Assembly: GCA_009923495.1 (NCBI GenBank)
Contig: RFTJ01000002.1
Span: forward strand, 1-64,000
DNA length: 64,000 bases
Source of the DNA: Actinomycetota bacterium
Lineage (GTDB): Bacteria; Actinomycetota; Actinomycetes; S36-B12; UBA5976
Direction: 5' to 3'
Made by a program: the position numbers and the translations under genes. Below the pieces are notes generated by a model. The model saw only the letters and a program-made list of their open reading frames with translations, did not search any database and was not told the DNA's origin. This document shows, in pieces, positions 8,358 to 19,995 of this stretch (position 1 is the first letter of the stretch; the number at the start of each line of letters is the position of its first letter).

Positions 8358-11333
8358 GTGAGGGATCGGCTGATTGTTCGCGGTGCTCGTGAACATAATC
8401 TGAAGAACATCAATGTTGACCTGCCGCGCGATGCCATCATCGTTTTCACTGGACTCTCTGGCTCTGGTAAATCTTCGCTAGCATTCGACACCATCTTTGC
8501 CGAAGGGCAGCGTCGCTATGTTGAGTCACTGTCTGCGTATGCTCGGCAATTCCTTGGCCAAATGGATAAACCTGATGTCGATTTCATTGAGGGGTTATCG
8601 CCGGCAGTTTCCATTGACCAGAAGTCAACCAATCGAAATCCACGCTCAACCGTGGGTACAATCACCGAGGTCTACGACTACCTGCGCTTGCTGTTTGCTC
8701 GCGCTGGCGATCCACACTGCCCCGACTGCGGTAGACCAATTGCTAGACAGTCACCGCAGCAAATTGTGGACCGCGTTTTGGAAATTGACGAAGGTTCGCG
8801 GTTTCAGGTGCTCGCGCCAATTATTCGCGAGCGCAAAGGGGAGTACGCCGAACTTTTTCGTAATTTGCAAAGCCAAGGATTCTCGCGCGCCCGCATAGAT
8901 GGCGTGGTCTACAACCTCGAAGAAGCGCCAAAGTTAAAGAAACAAGAAAAGCACACAATTGAAGTTGTAGTTGATCGATTGGCCGTCAAGCCTGATGCCG
9001 CCCGCAGACTAACTGACAGCATTGAGACCGCACTGCGCCTTTCCTCGGGACTAGTCACACTCGACTTTGTTGATTTGCCCGAAGATGATCCGCAGCGCGA
9101 ACGCATGTTCAGCGAACATTTGGTGTGTTTGTATGACGGGAATCAGTTTGAAGAACTTGAGCCTCGTTCGTTTTCATTCAATTCACCCTTTGGTGCGTGT
9201 CCGGAATGTACTGGACTAGGCACCCAGCTTGAAGTTGACGAAGAGCTAGTAATCCCAGACCCGAGTCTGACCATTAACGAAGGCGCTATTGCCCCATGGT
9301 CCAGTGGTCACATCATGGACTATTTTCTGCGTTTGATAAAAGCTCTGGCTAATGAGATTGATTTCTCATTAGATGTGCCATGGAACAAACTGCCAAAGCG
9401 CGCCAAAGACGCGCTGCTGCACGGCCACGATCATGAAGTGCATGTTCGTTATCGCAATCGTTACGGACGCGCCCGAAACTATTCAACCGGGTTTGAAGGT
9501 GTGGTTGATTACGTCAGTCGCAAATATCAAGAGACTGAGAGCGATGCCAGTCGCGAGAAGTTTGAAGGATTTATGCGCGAGGTGCCGTGTCCTGAATGTG
9601 ATGGCAGGCGCTTGAAACCACTTTCTCTGGCGGTAACGCTAAGCGGCAAAAACATCGCCGAGATAGCACAATTGCCAATTGGCGAATGCGCACAATTTCT
9701 CAAGGAACTAAAACTTAGTGACCGTCAGCGGGCAATTGCCGATCGCGTACTCAAAGAAGTAAATGAACGCCTAGCTTTCCTGGTTGATGTCGGCTTGTCC
9801 TATCTTTCATTAGAACGACCAGCAGGCTCGCTAGCCGGTGGCGAAGCGCAGCGTATCCGCCTAGCCACGCAGATTGGCTCAGGACTCGTTGGTGTGCTGT
9901 ATGTGTTGGACGAACCAAGTATCGGTTTGCATCAGCGCGACAATCACCGCTTGATTGAAACTCTGGTTCGCCTGCGCAATCTGGGTAACACCCTAATTGT
10001 GGTCGAGCATGATGAAGATACCATCGCGATGGCCGACTGGGTTGTTGACATTGGGCCGGGTGCCGGTGAACACGGTGGTCAAGTTGTAGTTAGTGGCTCG
10101 GTAAGCGAACTGATGGCCAGCGAAGATTCAATTACCGGGCAATACCTTTCAGGTAAGCGATCGATTGAAGTACCAAGTAGCCGCCGTAAACCTGATGGCA
10201 AGCGCCAGTTAACTATTAAGGGTGCACGAGAGCACAATCTAGATAATGTCACAGTATCTTTGCCACTAGGTTGTTTTGTCGCGGTCACGGGAGTTTCTGG
10301 TTCCGGCAAGTCCACATTGATTAACGACATTTTGTACAACGTGCTGGCTCGAGATTTAAATCGTTCGCGTACGGTACCCGGACGACACACTCGAGTAGAT
10401 GGCATTGAACACCTAGACAAAGTGGTTCACGTTGACCAAAGTCCAATAGGTCGCACGCCGCGGTCAAATCCAGCTACCTACACTGGAGTTTTTGACCATG
10501 TGCGCAAACTGTTTGCCGAAACTCCGGAAGCCAAAATGCGTGGCTATCAGCAAGGACGATTCTCGTTCAATGTGAAAGGCGGCCGCTGCGAATCTTGTTC
10601 GGGCGATGGCACGCTGAAGATTGAAATGAACTTCTTGCCTGATGTTTATGTGCCATGCGAAGTGTGTCACGGTGCTCGTTACAACCGTGAAACTCTTGAA
10701 GTGCATTACAAAGGTAAGACCATAAGTGACGTGCTGAACATGCCAATCGAAGAAGGTTTGGAATTCTTTGCCGCAATCCCACCGATTGCGCGGCACTTGC
10801 AGACGCTAGTTGATGTTGGCCTGGGATATGTTCGCCTTGGTCAGCCCGCTACAACTCTCTCTGGCGGTGAGGCTCAGCGCGTGAAACTCGCGAGCGAACT
10901 GCAGAAACGATCAACTGGTCGCACGGTCTATGTGCTAGATGAGCCGACTACTGGATTGCATTTTGAGGATGTGCGCAAACTATTGGCAGTTCTGCATTCG
11001 TTAGTAGATAAAGGCAATTCAGTGTTAGTCATCGAACATAACTTGGATGTAATCAAGACCGCGGATTGGATTATCGACATGGGTCCTGAGGGTGGCTCTG
11101 GTGGAGGCCGAGTAATTGCAGAGGGCACACCAGAACAAGTAGCTGCCACAAAGGTAAGTCACACTGGCAGATTCCTGCAGCCCTTACTGGCCGGCGCAAA
11201 AACAAAGTCAACGGCTAAAGCTTCTGGTGCCGCAAAAAGCTCTGGCGCTACGCCAGTCAGCAAGTCGTCAGTGACCCAGCCCGTGAAGAAAGTGGCTAAC
11301 AAACCGAAGTCGGTTAAGTCCACGAAGGCTTAA
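8358..11333 (+). CDS. uvrA: UvrABC excinuclease subunit A
   Basis: 991 residues, full length. UvrA is the dimeric ABC-type ATPase that first recognises bulky DNA lesions. It has two ATPase modules: Walker [10 protein letters not shown] near residue 32 and GVSGSGKST near 640, with signatures LAGGEAQR and LSGGEAQR. It carries Cys zinc modules (CPDC near 120, CPEC near 277 and 413, CESC...CEVC near 750). The last 45 residues are a low-complexity Lys/Ser/Ala tail beyond the conserved core. The GTG start lacks a Shine-Dalgarno and a well-placed TANNNT, so the exact start is less sure than the gene. Confidence 0.96.
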   Translation: MRDRLIVRGAREHNLKNINVDLPRDAIIVFTGLSGSGKSSLAFDTIFAEGQRRYVESLSAYARQFLGQMDKPDVDFIEGLSPAVSIDQKSTNRNPRSTVGTITEVYDYLRLLFARAGDPHCPDCGRPIARQSPQQIVDRVLEIDEGSRFQVLAPIIRERKGEYAELFRNLQSQGFSRARIDGVVYNLEEAPKLKKQEKHTIEVVVDRLAVKPDAARRLTDSIETALRLSSGLVTLDFVDLPEDDPQRERMFSEHLVCLYDGNQFEELEPRSFSFNSPFGACPECTGLGTQLEVDEELVIPDPSLTINEGAIAPWSSGHIMDYFLRLIKALANEIDFSLDVPWNKLPKRAKDALLHGHDHEVHVRYRNRYGRARNYSTGFEGVVDYVSRKYQETESDASREKFEGFMREVPCPECDGRRLKPLSLAVTLSGKNIAEIAQLPIGECAQFLKELKLSDRQRAIADRVLKEVNERLAFLVDVGLSYLSLERPAGSLAGGEAQRIRLATQIGSGLVGVLYVLDEPSIGLHQRDNHRLIETLVRLRNLGNTLIVVEHDEDTIAMADWVVDIGPGAGEHGGQVVVSGSVSELMASEDSITGQYLSGKRSIEVPSSRRKPDGKRQLTIKGAREHNLDNVTVSLPLGCFVAVTGVSGSGKSTLINDILYNVLARDLNRSRTVPGRHTRVDGIEHLDKVVHVDQSPIGRTPRSNPATYTGVFDHVRKLFAETPEAKMRGYQQGRFSFNVKGGRCESCSGDGTLKIEMNFLPDVYVPCEVCHGARYNRETLEVHYKGKTISDVLNMPIEEGLEFFAAIPPIARHLQTLVDVGLGYVRLGQPATTLSGGEAQRVKLASELQKRSTGRTVYVLDEPTTGLHFEDVRKLLAVLHSLVDKGNSVLVIEHNLDVIKTADWIIDMGPEGGSGGGRVIAEGTPEQVAATKVSHTGRFLQPLLAGAKTKSTAKASGAAKSSGATPVSKSSVTQPVKKVANKPKSVKSTKA

Positions 11334-11335
11334 AC

Positions 11336-13207
11336 ATGAAATCAGCCGACAAGCCCAACGACATCCCAATTTCACCTGGTGTCTATCGGTGGCGGGATGC
11401 CACTGGCAAAGTTATTTATGTTGGTAAGGCAAAAAACTTAAAGAACCGTATCTCAAGTTACTTTGGCACCGGGCTACAACCGAGGACCAAGGCGATGGTC
11501 TCAACCGCACAAAGCCTGGACTGGGTGATCGTGCGCAATGAAGTCGAGGCACTGCAACTTGAATACGAGTGGATTAAAGAATTTGATCCTATCTTCAATG
11601 TCCGGTTTAGAGACGATAAGTCTTATCCGTACTTGGCCGTCTCCGTTAAAGATGAGTTTCCTCGGGTTTTTGTTTATCGAGGAGTGCGCCGCAAAGGGAT
11701 AAAGTATTTTGGCCCATTCGTTAAAACTTGGTCTATCCAGAATTCGCTAGATCATCTGCTGCGCGTGTTTCCAATGCGTAGCTGCACCGCTGGTGTATTC
11801 AAGAATGCAAAGTCAGCAGGTCGGCCATGTTTGTTAGCCGACATAAATCGCTGCAGTGCACCATGCGTTGGGCGAATTTCTGCGGATGACCATCGTCAAA
11901 TCGTCCGACAATTAACCGACTTCATGGCCGGCGATACCAAGAAGATTATGCGCGAGCTAGCCGAACGAATGAAACAAGCATCTGACATTCAAGACTACGA
12001 ACGCGCTTCAGTACTGCGCGACGATTTGGCGGCACTCGAGGCAGTGATTCAAAAGAGTGCGGTGGTATTCGCCGTTGAGACAAATGCTGATTTGGTTGCT
12101 GTAGCAAATGATGAATTGCAATCCGCAGTGCAGATATTCAGAGTCCGCGCAGGTCGCATAGTTGGTCAGTTTGGATTCATAATGGAAAATCCCGTTGAAT
12201 CATCACCGAGCTCTTTAGTTGTGGATGCCTTGATGCACATCTACGAAGATTTGCCTCCTGGTGACATACCATCTGAAGTCATGGTCAATTTTGAACCTGA
12301 TGAAGTGGCCAGCGTTGAGGCAGTTTTAAGCGCCGCTCGTGAAGCAAGAGTGCGAATTCGAGTGCCAGAGCGCGGTGACAAGAAGACACTTTTGGAAACG
12401 GTGTATGAAAACGCTCGACAAGCATTGGTTTCACATAAGAGTAAGCGATCAACAGATTTGGTTGCTCGTTCACAGGCACTATCTGAAATCCAACAGGCTC
12501 TGGACTTGCCAGATGCATTACTTCGAATCGAATGTATCGATGTTTCACACATTGCGGGCTCACAAGTAGTTGCTTCACTTGTGGTGTTTGAAGATGGCTT
12601 ACCGAATAAAAAAGAGTATCGACATTTCATTATTGATAATCCGCGTGACGACACTGCCTCCATTCACCAGGTAGTTACCCGCAGGTTTGGCAAAACTATC
12701 GGCGAGGAAGTTCCCGTTCGTCGCTACAAGTCATCGTTACTGGTGATTGACGGGGGACAGCCGCAGGTCAACGCCGCGGCTCGGGCGTTAGCTGAAATCG
12801 GCGTTACCGACCTGCCAGTGATTGGCTTGGCTAAACGGATGGAAGAAATTTGGTTGCCAGGGGCCAAATATCCTGTAGTCCTGCCACGAACTAGTGAAGG
12901 ACTTTTTATGATGCAGCGCTTACGGGATGAAGCGCACCGTTTTGCCATCAACTTCCACCGAGAAAAGCGGTCAAAAGCTATGACCGACAGTGTGCTAGAT
13001 GACATTGCGGGCTTGGGCCCAGTGAGAAAGAAAGCGCTGCTGAAAAAATTTGGCTCAGTTAAGCAAATTAAGTTGGCTTCTGCAGAGCAATTATGTGCTG
13101 TTGCCGGAATCAACCCCGCATTGGCACAGCACATCGTGGAGCAACTTGCCAATACTGGCCATGAGATGATGGTCAACACCACAACAGGCGAGATAATTGA
13201 TTTATGA
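11336..13207 (+). CDS. uvrC: UvrABC excinuclease subunit C
   Basis: 623 residues. UvrC is the dual-incision nuclease of excision repair. Domains in order: GIY-YIG nuclease (about 12-95, with GVY and VIYVGKA) for the 3' cut, a Cys cluster (CTAG...CLLADINRCSAPC), a UVR domain (about 200-235) that binds UvrB, an RNase H-like 5' nuclease domain (IECIDVSHIAGS near 400, DGG near 473), and C-terminal helix-hairpin-helix pairs (about 560-605). It starts 2 bases after uvrA, so the two are an operon, and its stop overlaps rapZ. Confidence 0.96.
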   Translation: MKSADKPNDIPISPGVYRWRDATGKVIYVGKAKNLKNRISSYFGTGLQPRTKAMVSTAQSLDWVIVRNEVEALQLEYEWIKEFDPIFNVRFRDDKSYPYLAVSVKDEFPRVFVYRGVRRKGIKYFGPFVKTWSIQNSLDHLLRVFPMRSCTAGVFKNAKSAGRPCLLADINRCSAPCVGRISADDHRQIVRQLTDFMAGDTKKIMRELAERMKQASDIQDYERASVLRDDLAALEAVIQKSAVVFAVETNADLVAVANDELQSAVQIFRVRAGRIVGQFGFIMENPVESSPSSLVVDALMHIYEDLPPGDIPSEVMVNFEPDEVASVEAVLSAAREARVRIRVPERGDKKTLLETVYENARQALVSHKSKRSTDLVARSQALSEIQQALDLPDALLRIECIDVSHIAGSQVVASLVVFEDGLPNKKEYRHFIIDNPRDDTASIHQVVTRRFGKTIGEEVPVRRYKSSLLVIDGGQPQVNAAARALAEIGVTDLPVIGLAKRMEEIWLPGAKYPVVLPRTSEGLFMMQRLRDEAHRFAINFHREKRSKAMTDSVLDDIAGLGPVRKKALLKKFGSVKQIKLASAEQLCAVAGINPALAQHIVEQLANTGHEMMVNTTTGEIIDL

Positions 13208-14070
13208 CAAGTAGCGAACTCGAAGTACTGCTGGTAACTGGCATGTCTGGCGCCGGCCGCTCTACCGCTACTAAAGCTTTGCAAGATCTCGGTTGGTACA
13301 CCGTGGACAACATTCCAGCGCCGCTGCTTGTGCAGGTAAGCCAAGCAATCGCTGAGCTCGACCAAGTTTCAAAGATTGCGATTTCGGTTGATGTGCGAAG
13401 TGCCCGTCAATTGGACGAACTAAATGCAGCCCTAGCTGAGTTGGCCGATAGTGGCGTTACTCTGCGAATTTTGTTCCTGAAGGCAAGTGACGAGATTGTG
13501 GTTCGTCGATACGAGTCTTCGCGACGCCCACACCCAATGCAACGCGAACAGAACCTTTTGGATGCGGTGTCTGCTCAGCGCGAACTACTCGCACCCCTGC
13601 GCGGCCAAGCTGATCTGATCATCGACACCAGCAACCTGAATGTGCATGAATTACGGCGAGCCATTGAAAATGCATTCGGCGACGAATCTTCACTTGCCCT
13701 TCGAATATCGGTTCTTAGTTTTGGCTTCAAATACGGAATACCAGTGGATGCCGACCTAGTAGCGGATATGCGGTTCCTGCCAAATCCATTCTGGGAAGAG
13801 TCACTCAGAGAGCAGAGCGGTCTGGATGTCGCTGTGAGTGATTATGTGATGGGCCAGCCAGAAACTGAGAAGTTTTTGAACAACTATCTTGGCCTAATCG
13901 AGTTGGTGCGCGAAGGCTACCTACGAGAGGGTAAGCGTTTTGTCACTATAGCAATTGGTTGCACCGGTGGTAAGCATCGCAGTGTGGCAATAGCCGAAGA
14001 ACTAGTTAAGCGCTTAGTCGAGAGCAACATCGAAACTCGAGTAGTTCATCGCGATTTGGGACGCGAGTAA
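13204..14070 (+). CDS. rapZ: RapZ/YvcJ-family nucleotide-binding protein
   Basis: 288 residues. P-loop GMSGAGRST near residues 14-22 (Arg in place of the usual Lys, common in actinobacterial members), YTVDNIP motif, and a C-terminal domain with IGCTGGKHRSV (about 258-268). In enterobacteria RapZ is an RNA-binding adaptor controlling glmS via small RNAs; in Gram-positives YvcJ binds and hydrolyses ATP/GTP with a looser link to cell envelope and competence. The start overlaps the uvrC stop by ATGA. It forms the conserved trio with yvcK and whiA. Confidence 0.93.
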   Translation: MTSSELEVLLVTGMSGAGRSTATKALQDLGWYTVDNIPAPLLVQVSQAIAELDQVSKIAISVDVRSARQLDELNAALAELADSGVTLRILFLKASDEIVVRRYESSRRPHPMQREQNLLDAVSAQRELLAPLRGQADLIIDTSNLNVHELRRAIENAFGDESSLALRISVLSFGFKYGIPVDADLVADMRFLPNPFWEESLREQSGLDVAVSDYVMGQPETEKFLNNYLGLIELVREGYLREGKRFVTIAIGCTGGKHRSVAIAEELVKRLVESNIETRVVHRDLGRE

Positions 14071-15036
14071 ATGAATTCGCCAATTCGACCACCTGATGTA
14101 GTTGCACTAGGCGGTGGACATGGCTTAGCAGCTTCGCTCAGTGCACTGCGCCAAGTAACACCTCATCTGACAGCGGTTGTTGGCGTTAGTGATGATGGTG
14201 GCAGCAGCGGAAGATTGCGTAAACAATTTGATGTTGTTCCGCCAGGTGATCTGCGTATGGCATTAGCCGCACTGTGTGGCGACGATACCTGGGGTTCAAC
14301 CTGGGCTCGTGTGTTGCAACATCGTTTCCAAAGCAATGGCGATCTTGATGGACATGCCTTAGGCAACCTATTAATAGCGGCGCTCTGGCAAGAGACAGGT
14401 GACGTAGTTGCTGGACTTGATTGGGTAGCCAAGTTATTGGACGCGCAAGGTCGGGTACTGCCACTAAGCACTGAACCGTTGGACATTGTGGCAACGGTCG
14501 TTAACGCTCAAGGTGCTACTCGCCAGGTTCAAGGACAATCAAAGGTAGCCGTAGTTACCGATGACATCGAGTCGATTCGCCTCATCCCCGAAGCGCCCAG
14601 TGCCTGTCAGCAGGCGATAGATGCCGTTATCCAAGCCGACGTTGTCGTACTGGGGCCAGGCTCATGGTTCACTAGTGTGCTGCCACACTTTTACTTGCCT
14701 CAGATGCGTGATGCTTTGCATGCTACTCGGGCTAAGCGGATTCTGGTGCTGAATTTGCAACCACAAGTTGGTGAAACCCATGACTATCAAGCGGCTCACT
14801 ATTTGCGCGACCTAGCAACGGCTCAACCTGAATTCAGAGTTGATTTGGTCCTTGCTGATGCCCAGCAGGCCCCCAATAAGCACATCCTGACCGAGGCAGC
14901 TGCGGTGATTGGCGCAGAGGTGCTATTTGGCGAAGTGGCCAATGATGAACCTCCGTTTGATCGTCACGACGGAAAAAAATTGGCTAGTTTGTTCCGTTCG
15001 GCCCTAAAACATGGCAAAATTGGCTCATGGCAATGA
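14071..15036 (+). CDS. yvcK: GlmR/YvcK-family gluconeogenesis factor (CofD-like)
   Basis: 321 residues. It opens with [18 protein letters not shown], the phosphate-loop signature of the family, then [11 protein letters not shown] and [12 protein letters not shown], and [12 protein letters not shown]. YvcK (GlmR) binds UDP-N-acetylglucosamine and adjusts carbon flow towards cell wall precursors, activating GlmS in Bacillus. It begins directly after the rapZ stop with no gap and overlaps whiA by 10 bases, so the three genes are translated as one unit. Confidence 0.93.
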   Translation: MNSPIRPPDVVALGGGHGLAASLSALRQVTPHLTAVVGVSDDGGSSGRLRKQFDVVPPGDLRMALAALCGDDTWGSTWARVLQHRFQSNGDLDGHALGNLLIAALWQETGDVVAGLDWVAKLLDAQGRVLPLSTEPLDIVATVVNAQGATRQVQGQSKVAVVTDDIESIRLIPEAPSACQQAIDAVIQADVVVLGPGSWFTSVLPHFYLPQMRDALHATRAKRILVLNLQPQVGETHDYQAAHYLRDLATAQPEFRVDLVLADAQQAPNKHILTEAAAVIGAEVLFGEVANDEPPFDRHDGKKLASLFRSALKHGKIGSWQ

Positions 15037-16007
15037 CGGATGCAGTTAAAGACGAACTTGGTCGCCTGCCCGTAAAAAAGATCTGTTGTCGAAAAGCCGA
15101 AGTTTCAGCTATTGCCCGGTTCTGCGGTCGGATTCTTTCCGAGGACGGCCAAATCCGAATTGAATTCGAGCTAGATACCCTGCAGGCAGCCCGACGCTTG
15201 GCTAAAGATTTAGAAGAAATCTATGGGCATAAGTCACACATCAATCGCGTTGAAGGCTCTGGGTTACGCAAGGGTAGTCGGCATGTTGTGGCGGTTTCAG
15301 AGGAAGCAGCGAACTTAGCCAAGCAGGTTGGTCTGGTTGATGGGGCTGGACGACTTATTCGAGGTCTACCCAATGCTGTTGTTAATGGACCTTTATGTGA
15401 CGCTGAAGCCGCTTGGCGTGGCGCATTCTTGGCTCATGGCTCACTAACTGAGCCCGGTCGATCCTCTTCACTTGAAATTTCCTGCCCAGGCCCAGAGGCT
15501 GCACTTGCTCTAGTTGGTAGTGCCCGTAGGTTGCAGATAGCTGCCAAGGCGCGCGAGGTGCGTGGGGTAGATCGAGTAGTTATTCGCGATGGTGATGCCA
15601 TCAGCGCTTTGCTGACGCGCTTAGGTGCGCATCAGTCGGTTTTGGACTGGGAAGAACGCCGAATTCGCAGAGAGGTGCGGGCAACGGCCAATCGCTTGGC
15701 AAACTTTGATGATGCCAACTTGCGCAGGTCGGCCCGGGCTGCCGTTGCAGCCGGCGCCAGAGCCCAACGGGCCATTGAGATTTTGGGCGAGGAAATCCCT
15801 CAACACCTGCTTGAAGCCGGCAATTTACGCGTTACCCACCAGCAGGCCAGCCTTGAGGAATTAGGCGCACTAGCCAACCCACCGATGACCAAGGACGCGA
15901 TTGCTGGCCGGATTCGCCGTTTGTTGGCAATGGCAGACAAACGAGCCACAGAATTGGGTATTCCCAATACCGAGGCGGGTCTGACCCCTGACATGCTTGA
16001 TGCCTAA
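15027..16007 (+). CDS. whiA: WhiA-family DNA-binding protein
   Basis: 326 residues. N-terminal LAGLIDADG-like homing-endonuclease fold that has lost nuclease activity (about 15-200), followed by a helix-turn-helix C-terminus ([15 protein letters not shown]... and [25 protein letters not shown]). In Streptomyces WhiA works with WhiB to switch on cell division genes at sporulation; non-sporulating actinobacteria keep it for division control. The start [11 protein letters not shown] matches the family N-terminus; a second ATG two codons on overlaps the yvcK stop as ATGA. Confidence 0.95.
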   Translation: MAMTDAVKDELGRLPVKKICCRKAEVSAIARFCGRILSEDGQIRIEFELDTLQAARRLAKDLEEIYGHKSHINRVEGSGLRKGSRHVVAVSEEAANLAKQVGLVDGAGRLIRGLPNAVVNGPLCDAEAAWRGAFLAHGSLTEPGRSSSLEISCPGPEAALALVGSARRLQIAAKAREVRGVDRVVIRDGDAISALLTRLGAHQSVLDWEERRIRREVRATANRLANFDDANLRRSARAAVAAGARAQRAIEILGEEIPQHLLEAGNLRVTHQQASLEELGALANPPMTKDAIAGRIRRLLAMADKRATELGIPNTEAGLTPDMLDA

Positions 16008-16030
16008 TATCTACTAGGATTAGGTAATGC

Positions 16031-16075
16031 TGCACCGGCGCAGCGCCCAAGTCGTCGACTCGGGCTCGCGGTGCA
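16031..16075 (+). terminator. Long hairpin between whiA and gap
   Basis: An outer perfect stem (TGCACCG with CGGTGCA) encloses a second pairing (GCGCCC with GGGC) and an apical AGTCG/CGACT palindrome, forming one long interrupted stem. It has no T-run after it, so it may be a factor-dependent terminator, a processing site or a regulatory structure in the gap leader. It starts 23 bases after the whiA stop. Confidence 0.5.
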
Positions 16076-16124
16076 AAGGCTCCGCGAAATCAGAAAATCT
16101 GTATCAGCAGACTTATTTTCGTAG

Positions 16125-17138
<1,014 letters not shown>

Positions 17139-17143
17139 TCACT

Positions 17144-18340
17144 ATGGCAATCCGCGGAATCGATGAATTAGACGTTGCTGGCAAGACCGTTTTAGTCCGT
17201 AGTGACCTAAACGTGCCACTTGATGGCAGCATAATCACCGACGATGGTCGTATCAGGGCGAGTATTCCAACAATCAAAGCGCTCCTGGATAAGGGTGCCA
17301 AGGTTGTGGTTCTAGCTCACCTTGGCCGACCAAAGGGTGAACCAGATGCGAAGTATTCACTTGCCCCAGCAGCAACCCGTCTAGGGGAGTTGCTGGGCGC
17401 ACCTGTGGCACTTTCGCCTGTTACCAGTGGCCCAGAAGCTGCTGCAACTGTTGCCGGTATTGACTTTGGTCAGGTAGCAATGCTGGAGAATGTGCGTTTT
17501 GATGCACGCGAAACCAGCAAAGTTGCCGAAGAGCGTGCTGCCCTAGCTGCTGAATGGGCACAGCTTGGCGACCTTTACGTCAGCGACGGTTTTGGTGTTG
17601 TGCACCGCGAACAGGCATCGGTTACCGATCTTGCGCGCGCATTACCACATGCTGCTGGTTACTTGGTTGAGGCTGAGACAAAGGTATTCACCAAGGTTCT
17701 CACTGATCCAGAGCGTCCATATGCAGTTGTGCTGGGCGGCTCAAAGGTTAGCGACAAACTTGGCGTTATCAAGAACCTGTTGAAGTCTGTCGATCGTCTA
17801 ATTGTTGGTGGCGGTATGGCCTACACATTCTTGGTGGCTCAGGGCTACTCAGTCGGTAAATCGCTTCTTGAAGTTGATCAGGTTGAAACGGTTAAAGGTT
17901 TAATCCAGACGGCTGCAGCAACTGGTGTTGAACTCGTTCTGCCTGTTGATTTCGTTATCGCTGACGATTTCGCACCTGATGCCAACACCCAGATTGTTGC
18001 TTCTGACTCCATCCCAGATGAGTGGGAAGGCCTGGACATCGGTCCGGCTACCCGCGAACTTTTTGCTAGCAAACTTGCTGAAGCAAAAACCGTTGTTTGG
18101 AATGGTCCACTTGGCGTATTCGAAATGCCAGCATTCGCTGCTGGTACTCGCGCAATCGCAGAGGCAATCACCAAAGTTGATGGCATGACAGTTGTCGGCG
18201 GCGGCGATAGTGCTGCTGCTGTGCGCTTACTTGGTATTGACGAAGCTGGATTCAGTCACATTTCAACTGGCGGTGGCGCAAGCTTGGAATTCCTAGAAGG
18301 TAAGAACCTGCCGGGTATCGCTGTACTAGAGGAGAACTAA
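17144..18340 (+). CDS. pgk: Phosphoglycerate kinase
   Basis: 398 residues, usual length. Transfers phosphate from 1,3-bisphosphoglycerate to ADP. The signature [11 protein letters not shown] (about residues 18-28), substrate-binding HLGRPKG, the FSD-type segment [16 protein letters not shown], the hinge region with LGGSKVSDK, and the C-terminal nucleotide loop [10 protein letters not shown] are all present. It starts 5 bases after gap without its own Shine-Dalgarno, so it probably relies on coupling from gap. Confidence 0.97.
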   Translation: MAIRGIDELDVAGKTVLVRSDLNVPLDGSIITDDGRIRASIPTIKALLDKGAKVVVLAHLGRPKGEPDAKYSLAPAATRLGELLGAPVALSPVTSGPEAAATVAGIDFGQVAMLENVRFDARETSKVAEERAALAAEWAQLGDLYVSDGFGVVHREQASVTDLARALPHAAGYLVEAETKVFTKVLTDPERPYAVVLGGSKVSDKLGVIKNLLKSVDRLIVGGGMAYTFLVAQGYSVGKSLLEVDQVETVKGLIQTAAATGVELVLPVDFVIADDFAPDANTQIVASDSIPDEWEGLDIGPATRELFASKLAEAKTVVWNGPLGVFEMPAFAAGTRAIAEAITKVDGMTVVGGGDSAAAVRLLGIDEAGFSHISTGGGASLEFLEGKNLPGIAVLEEN

Positions 18341-19117
18341 ATGTCACGCACGCCATTGATGGCCGGCAACTGGAAGATGAATGTTAATCATCTAGAAGCC
18401 ATTGCACTTGTGCAAAAACTTGCATACATGCTTAATGACGAAGACTACGCAAACCTTGATGTAGCTGTATGTGCCCCGTTCACTGATCTGCGATCCGTGC
18501 AGACCTTGATTGACGCCGACAAGTATTCAATCAAGTACGGCGCTCAGGATTTGTCACAGCATGACAAGGGTGCGTACACAGGCGAGATCAGTGGTGTGAT
18601 GTTGGCAAAGCTTGGCTGTTCATTCGTAATTGTTGGGCACTCGGAGCGTCGCCAGTACCACGGTGAATCAGATGAAATCGTAAACGCAAAAACAGTTGCG
18701 GCACTTCGTAACGAAGTGACCCCGATTGTTTGTGTTGGCGAAGGTCTAGACATCCGCAAGGCTGGCGATCAGGTTTCGTACACATTGGCTCAGGTTGATG
18801 GCGCACTCGCTGGTTTAACAAGCGAGCAGGTAGCAGGTTTGGTTATTGCCTACGAACCCGTCTGGGCGATTGGCACGGGCGAGGTTGCAACTCCTGAAGA
18901 TGCTCAAGAAGTGTGTAGTGCTATCCGTGCCCGCGTTGCCGAGCTTTACGATCAGACAACTGCTGATGCAGTTCGTGTGCTGTACGGCGGTTCAATGAAG
19001 TCGGACAATGTGGCCTCAATCATGGCTCAGCCAGATGTTGATGGTGGTCTTGTCGGCGGCGCATCCCTTGATCCTGATGAGTTTGTGGCTGTTTGTCGCT
19101 ACCGATTGCACGGATAG
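18341..19117 (+). CDS. tpiA: Triosephosphate isomerase
   Basis: 258 residues. Interconverts dihydroxyacetone phosphate and glyceraldehyde 3-phosphate. Catalytic Lys in GNWKMN (residues 9-14), electrophilic His in VGHSERR (about 98-104), catalytic Glu in [11 protein letters not shown] (about 170-180), and phosphate-gripping YGGSMK near 215. It starts immediately at the pgk stop, with Shine-Dalgarno GAGGAG in the pgk end. Last of the glycolytic trio. Confidence 0.97.
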   Translation: MSRTPLMAGNWKMNVNHLEAIALVQKLAYMLNDEDYANLDVAVCAPFTDLRSVQTLIDADKYSIKYGAQDLSQHDKGAYTGEISGVMLAKLGCSFVIVGHSERRQYHGESDEIVNAKTVAALRNEVTPIVCVGEGLDIRKAGDQVSYTLAQVDGALAGLTSEQVAGLVIAYEPVWAIGTGEVATPEDAQEVCSAIRARVAELYDQTTADAVRVLYGGSMKSDNVASIMAQPDVDGGLVGGASLDPDEFVAVCRYRLHG

Positions 19118-19129
19118 TCCGAGAGTTGG

Positions 19130-19152
19130 CCCGACTTTGTCATAAAGTCGGG
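19130..19152 (+). other. Perfect hairpin between tpiA and secG
   Basis: CCCGACTTT and AAAGTCGGG form a perfect 9-base-pair stem with a 5-base loop, 12 bases after the tpiA stop. The bases that follow are TAAAAT rather than a T-run, so it may end the glycolytic message weakly or act as a processing or regulatory site. TAAAAT itself could be the -10 of a secG-rbpA promoter. Confidence 0.5.
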
Positions 19153-19166
19153 TAAAATGAAGAAGT

Positions 19167-19182
19167 TGCCCGAAACTGGGCA
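19167..19182 (+). other. Short hairpin in the secG leader
   Basis: TGCCC and GGGCA pair across a 6-base loop, ending 4 bases before the secG Shine-Dalgarno AGGAGA. A small structure so close to the ribosome site could modulate secG translation; no ligand or known riboswitch form is recognised. Confidence 0.3.
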
Positions 19183-19197
19183 GTTCAGGAGATACGA

Positions 19198-19425
19198 ATG
19201 ATCGCGGCATTACAGGTTGTTTTGGCCATCACCAGCTTTTTACTGATTGTGCTAATTCTTTTGCACAAAGGTAAAGGTGGCGGTTTATCCGATCTTTTCG
19301 GCGGCGGCGTAAGCAGTTCTCTTGGTGGCTCATCGGTTGCCGAGCGAAATCTGGACCGCATCACGATTGCACTTGCTGTCATTTGGGTGGCGGCTATCGT
19401 AACTCTTGGTCTTTTGCTCAAGTAA
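19198..19425 (+). CDS. secG: Preprotein translocase subunit SecG
   Basis: 75 residues with two membrane helices (about 2-22 and 53-74) joined by a Gly-rich cytoplasmic loop (KGKGGGLSDLFGGG), the standard SecG layout. SecG is the accessory subunit of the SecYEG channel. Shine-Dalgarno AGGAGA is 5 bases upstream. Position after tpiA and before rbpA is the conserved actinobacterial arrangement. Confidence 0.93.
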   Translation: MIAALQVVLAITSFLLIVLILLHKGKGGGLSDLFGGGVSSSLGGSSVAERNLDRITIALAVIWVAAIVTLGLLLK

Positions 19426-19463
19426 TTCTTGATTAACTTTTAATTCGAAAGGGATAGTGCCTT

Positions 19464-19796
19464 ATGCCAAGTGGTAGTGCAATTCGTGGAAGTCGAGTAG
19501 GCGCTGGACCTATGGGTGAAGCTGAGCGTGGTGATGCCGCTCCTCGGATTCTGATTTCCTACTTCTGCGCCCAAGGTCACGAGACTTCGCCAAGTTTCGC
19601 TCACGATGCAGAATTCCCAATCGAATGGGACTGCCCAAAGTGTGGTCTACCAGCTGGCCTAGATCGTGAAAACCCACCGCAGGAAATCAAGACCGAGCCT
19701 TACAAAACTCACTTGGCCTATGTTGAAGAGCGTCGTAATGAAGAAGACGGCCTTGAAGTTCTAGTAGAGGCAATGGCTCGCTTGCGCGGCAACTAA
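19464..19796 (+). CDS. rbpA: RNA polymerase-binding protein RbpA
   Basis: 110 residues. Actinobacteria-specific transcription factor that binds sigma-A and RNA polymerase and stabilises open promoter complexes. The N-terminal tail ends in RGSRVGAG, the core domain holds C..GH and CPKCG (a zinc-binding form; mycobacterial RbpA has lost some of these residues), and the C-terminal sigma-interaction helix is EERRNEEDGLEVLVEAM. Its N-terminal tail is known to contact promoter DNA downstream of the -10, relevant here because many promoters seem to rely on the -10 alone. Confidence 0.93.
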   Translation: MPSGSAIRGSRVGAGPMGEAERGDAAPRILISYFCAQGHETSPSFAHDAEFPIEWDCPKCGLPAGLDRENPPQEIKTEPYKTHLAYVEERRNEEDGLEVLVEAMARLRGN

Positions 19797-19806
19797 CAAA
19801 CTTTTG

Positions 19807-19840
19807 AAGTGGCTCTGGGGAAACTTGGGGCCACTTTTTT
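19807..19840 (+). terminator. Rho-independent terminator after rbpA
   Basis: AAGTGGC pairs with GCCACTT across a 16-base loop, the second arm running directly into TTTTTT. It starts 11 bases after the rbpA stop and closes the gap-to-rbpA region. Confidence 0.85.
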
Positions 19841-19995
19841 GTTTGCGGTGGGGGATTTGCCAGACGGATTACATCCAACCGACAGGGTGAACTCCCAGTA
19901 GGCAACTCCAAAGCCTGTGGATGAGTGACTTTCATATGGTTCTATAAGCAGTACTACTCTGAAATGCCTTTAATTCATAAGATTGGATCAGACAA

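Noticed and set aside
12724-13365. 213-codon frame antisense to the uvrC-rapZ junction
   Set aside because: Shadow of two real genes; Ser/Cys-rich composition typical of antisense frames and no start signal.
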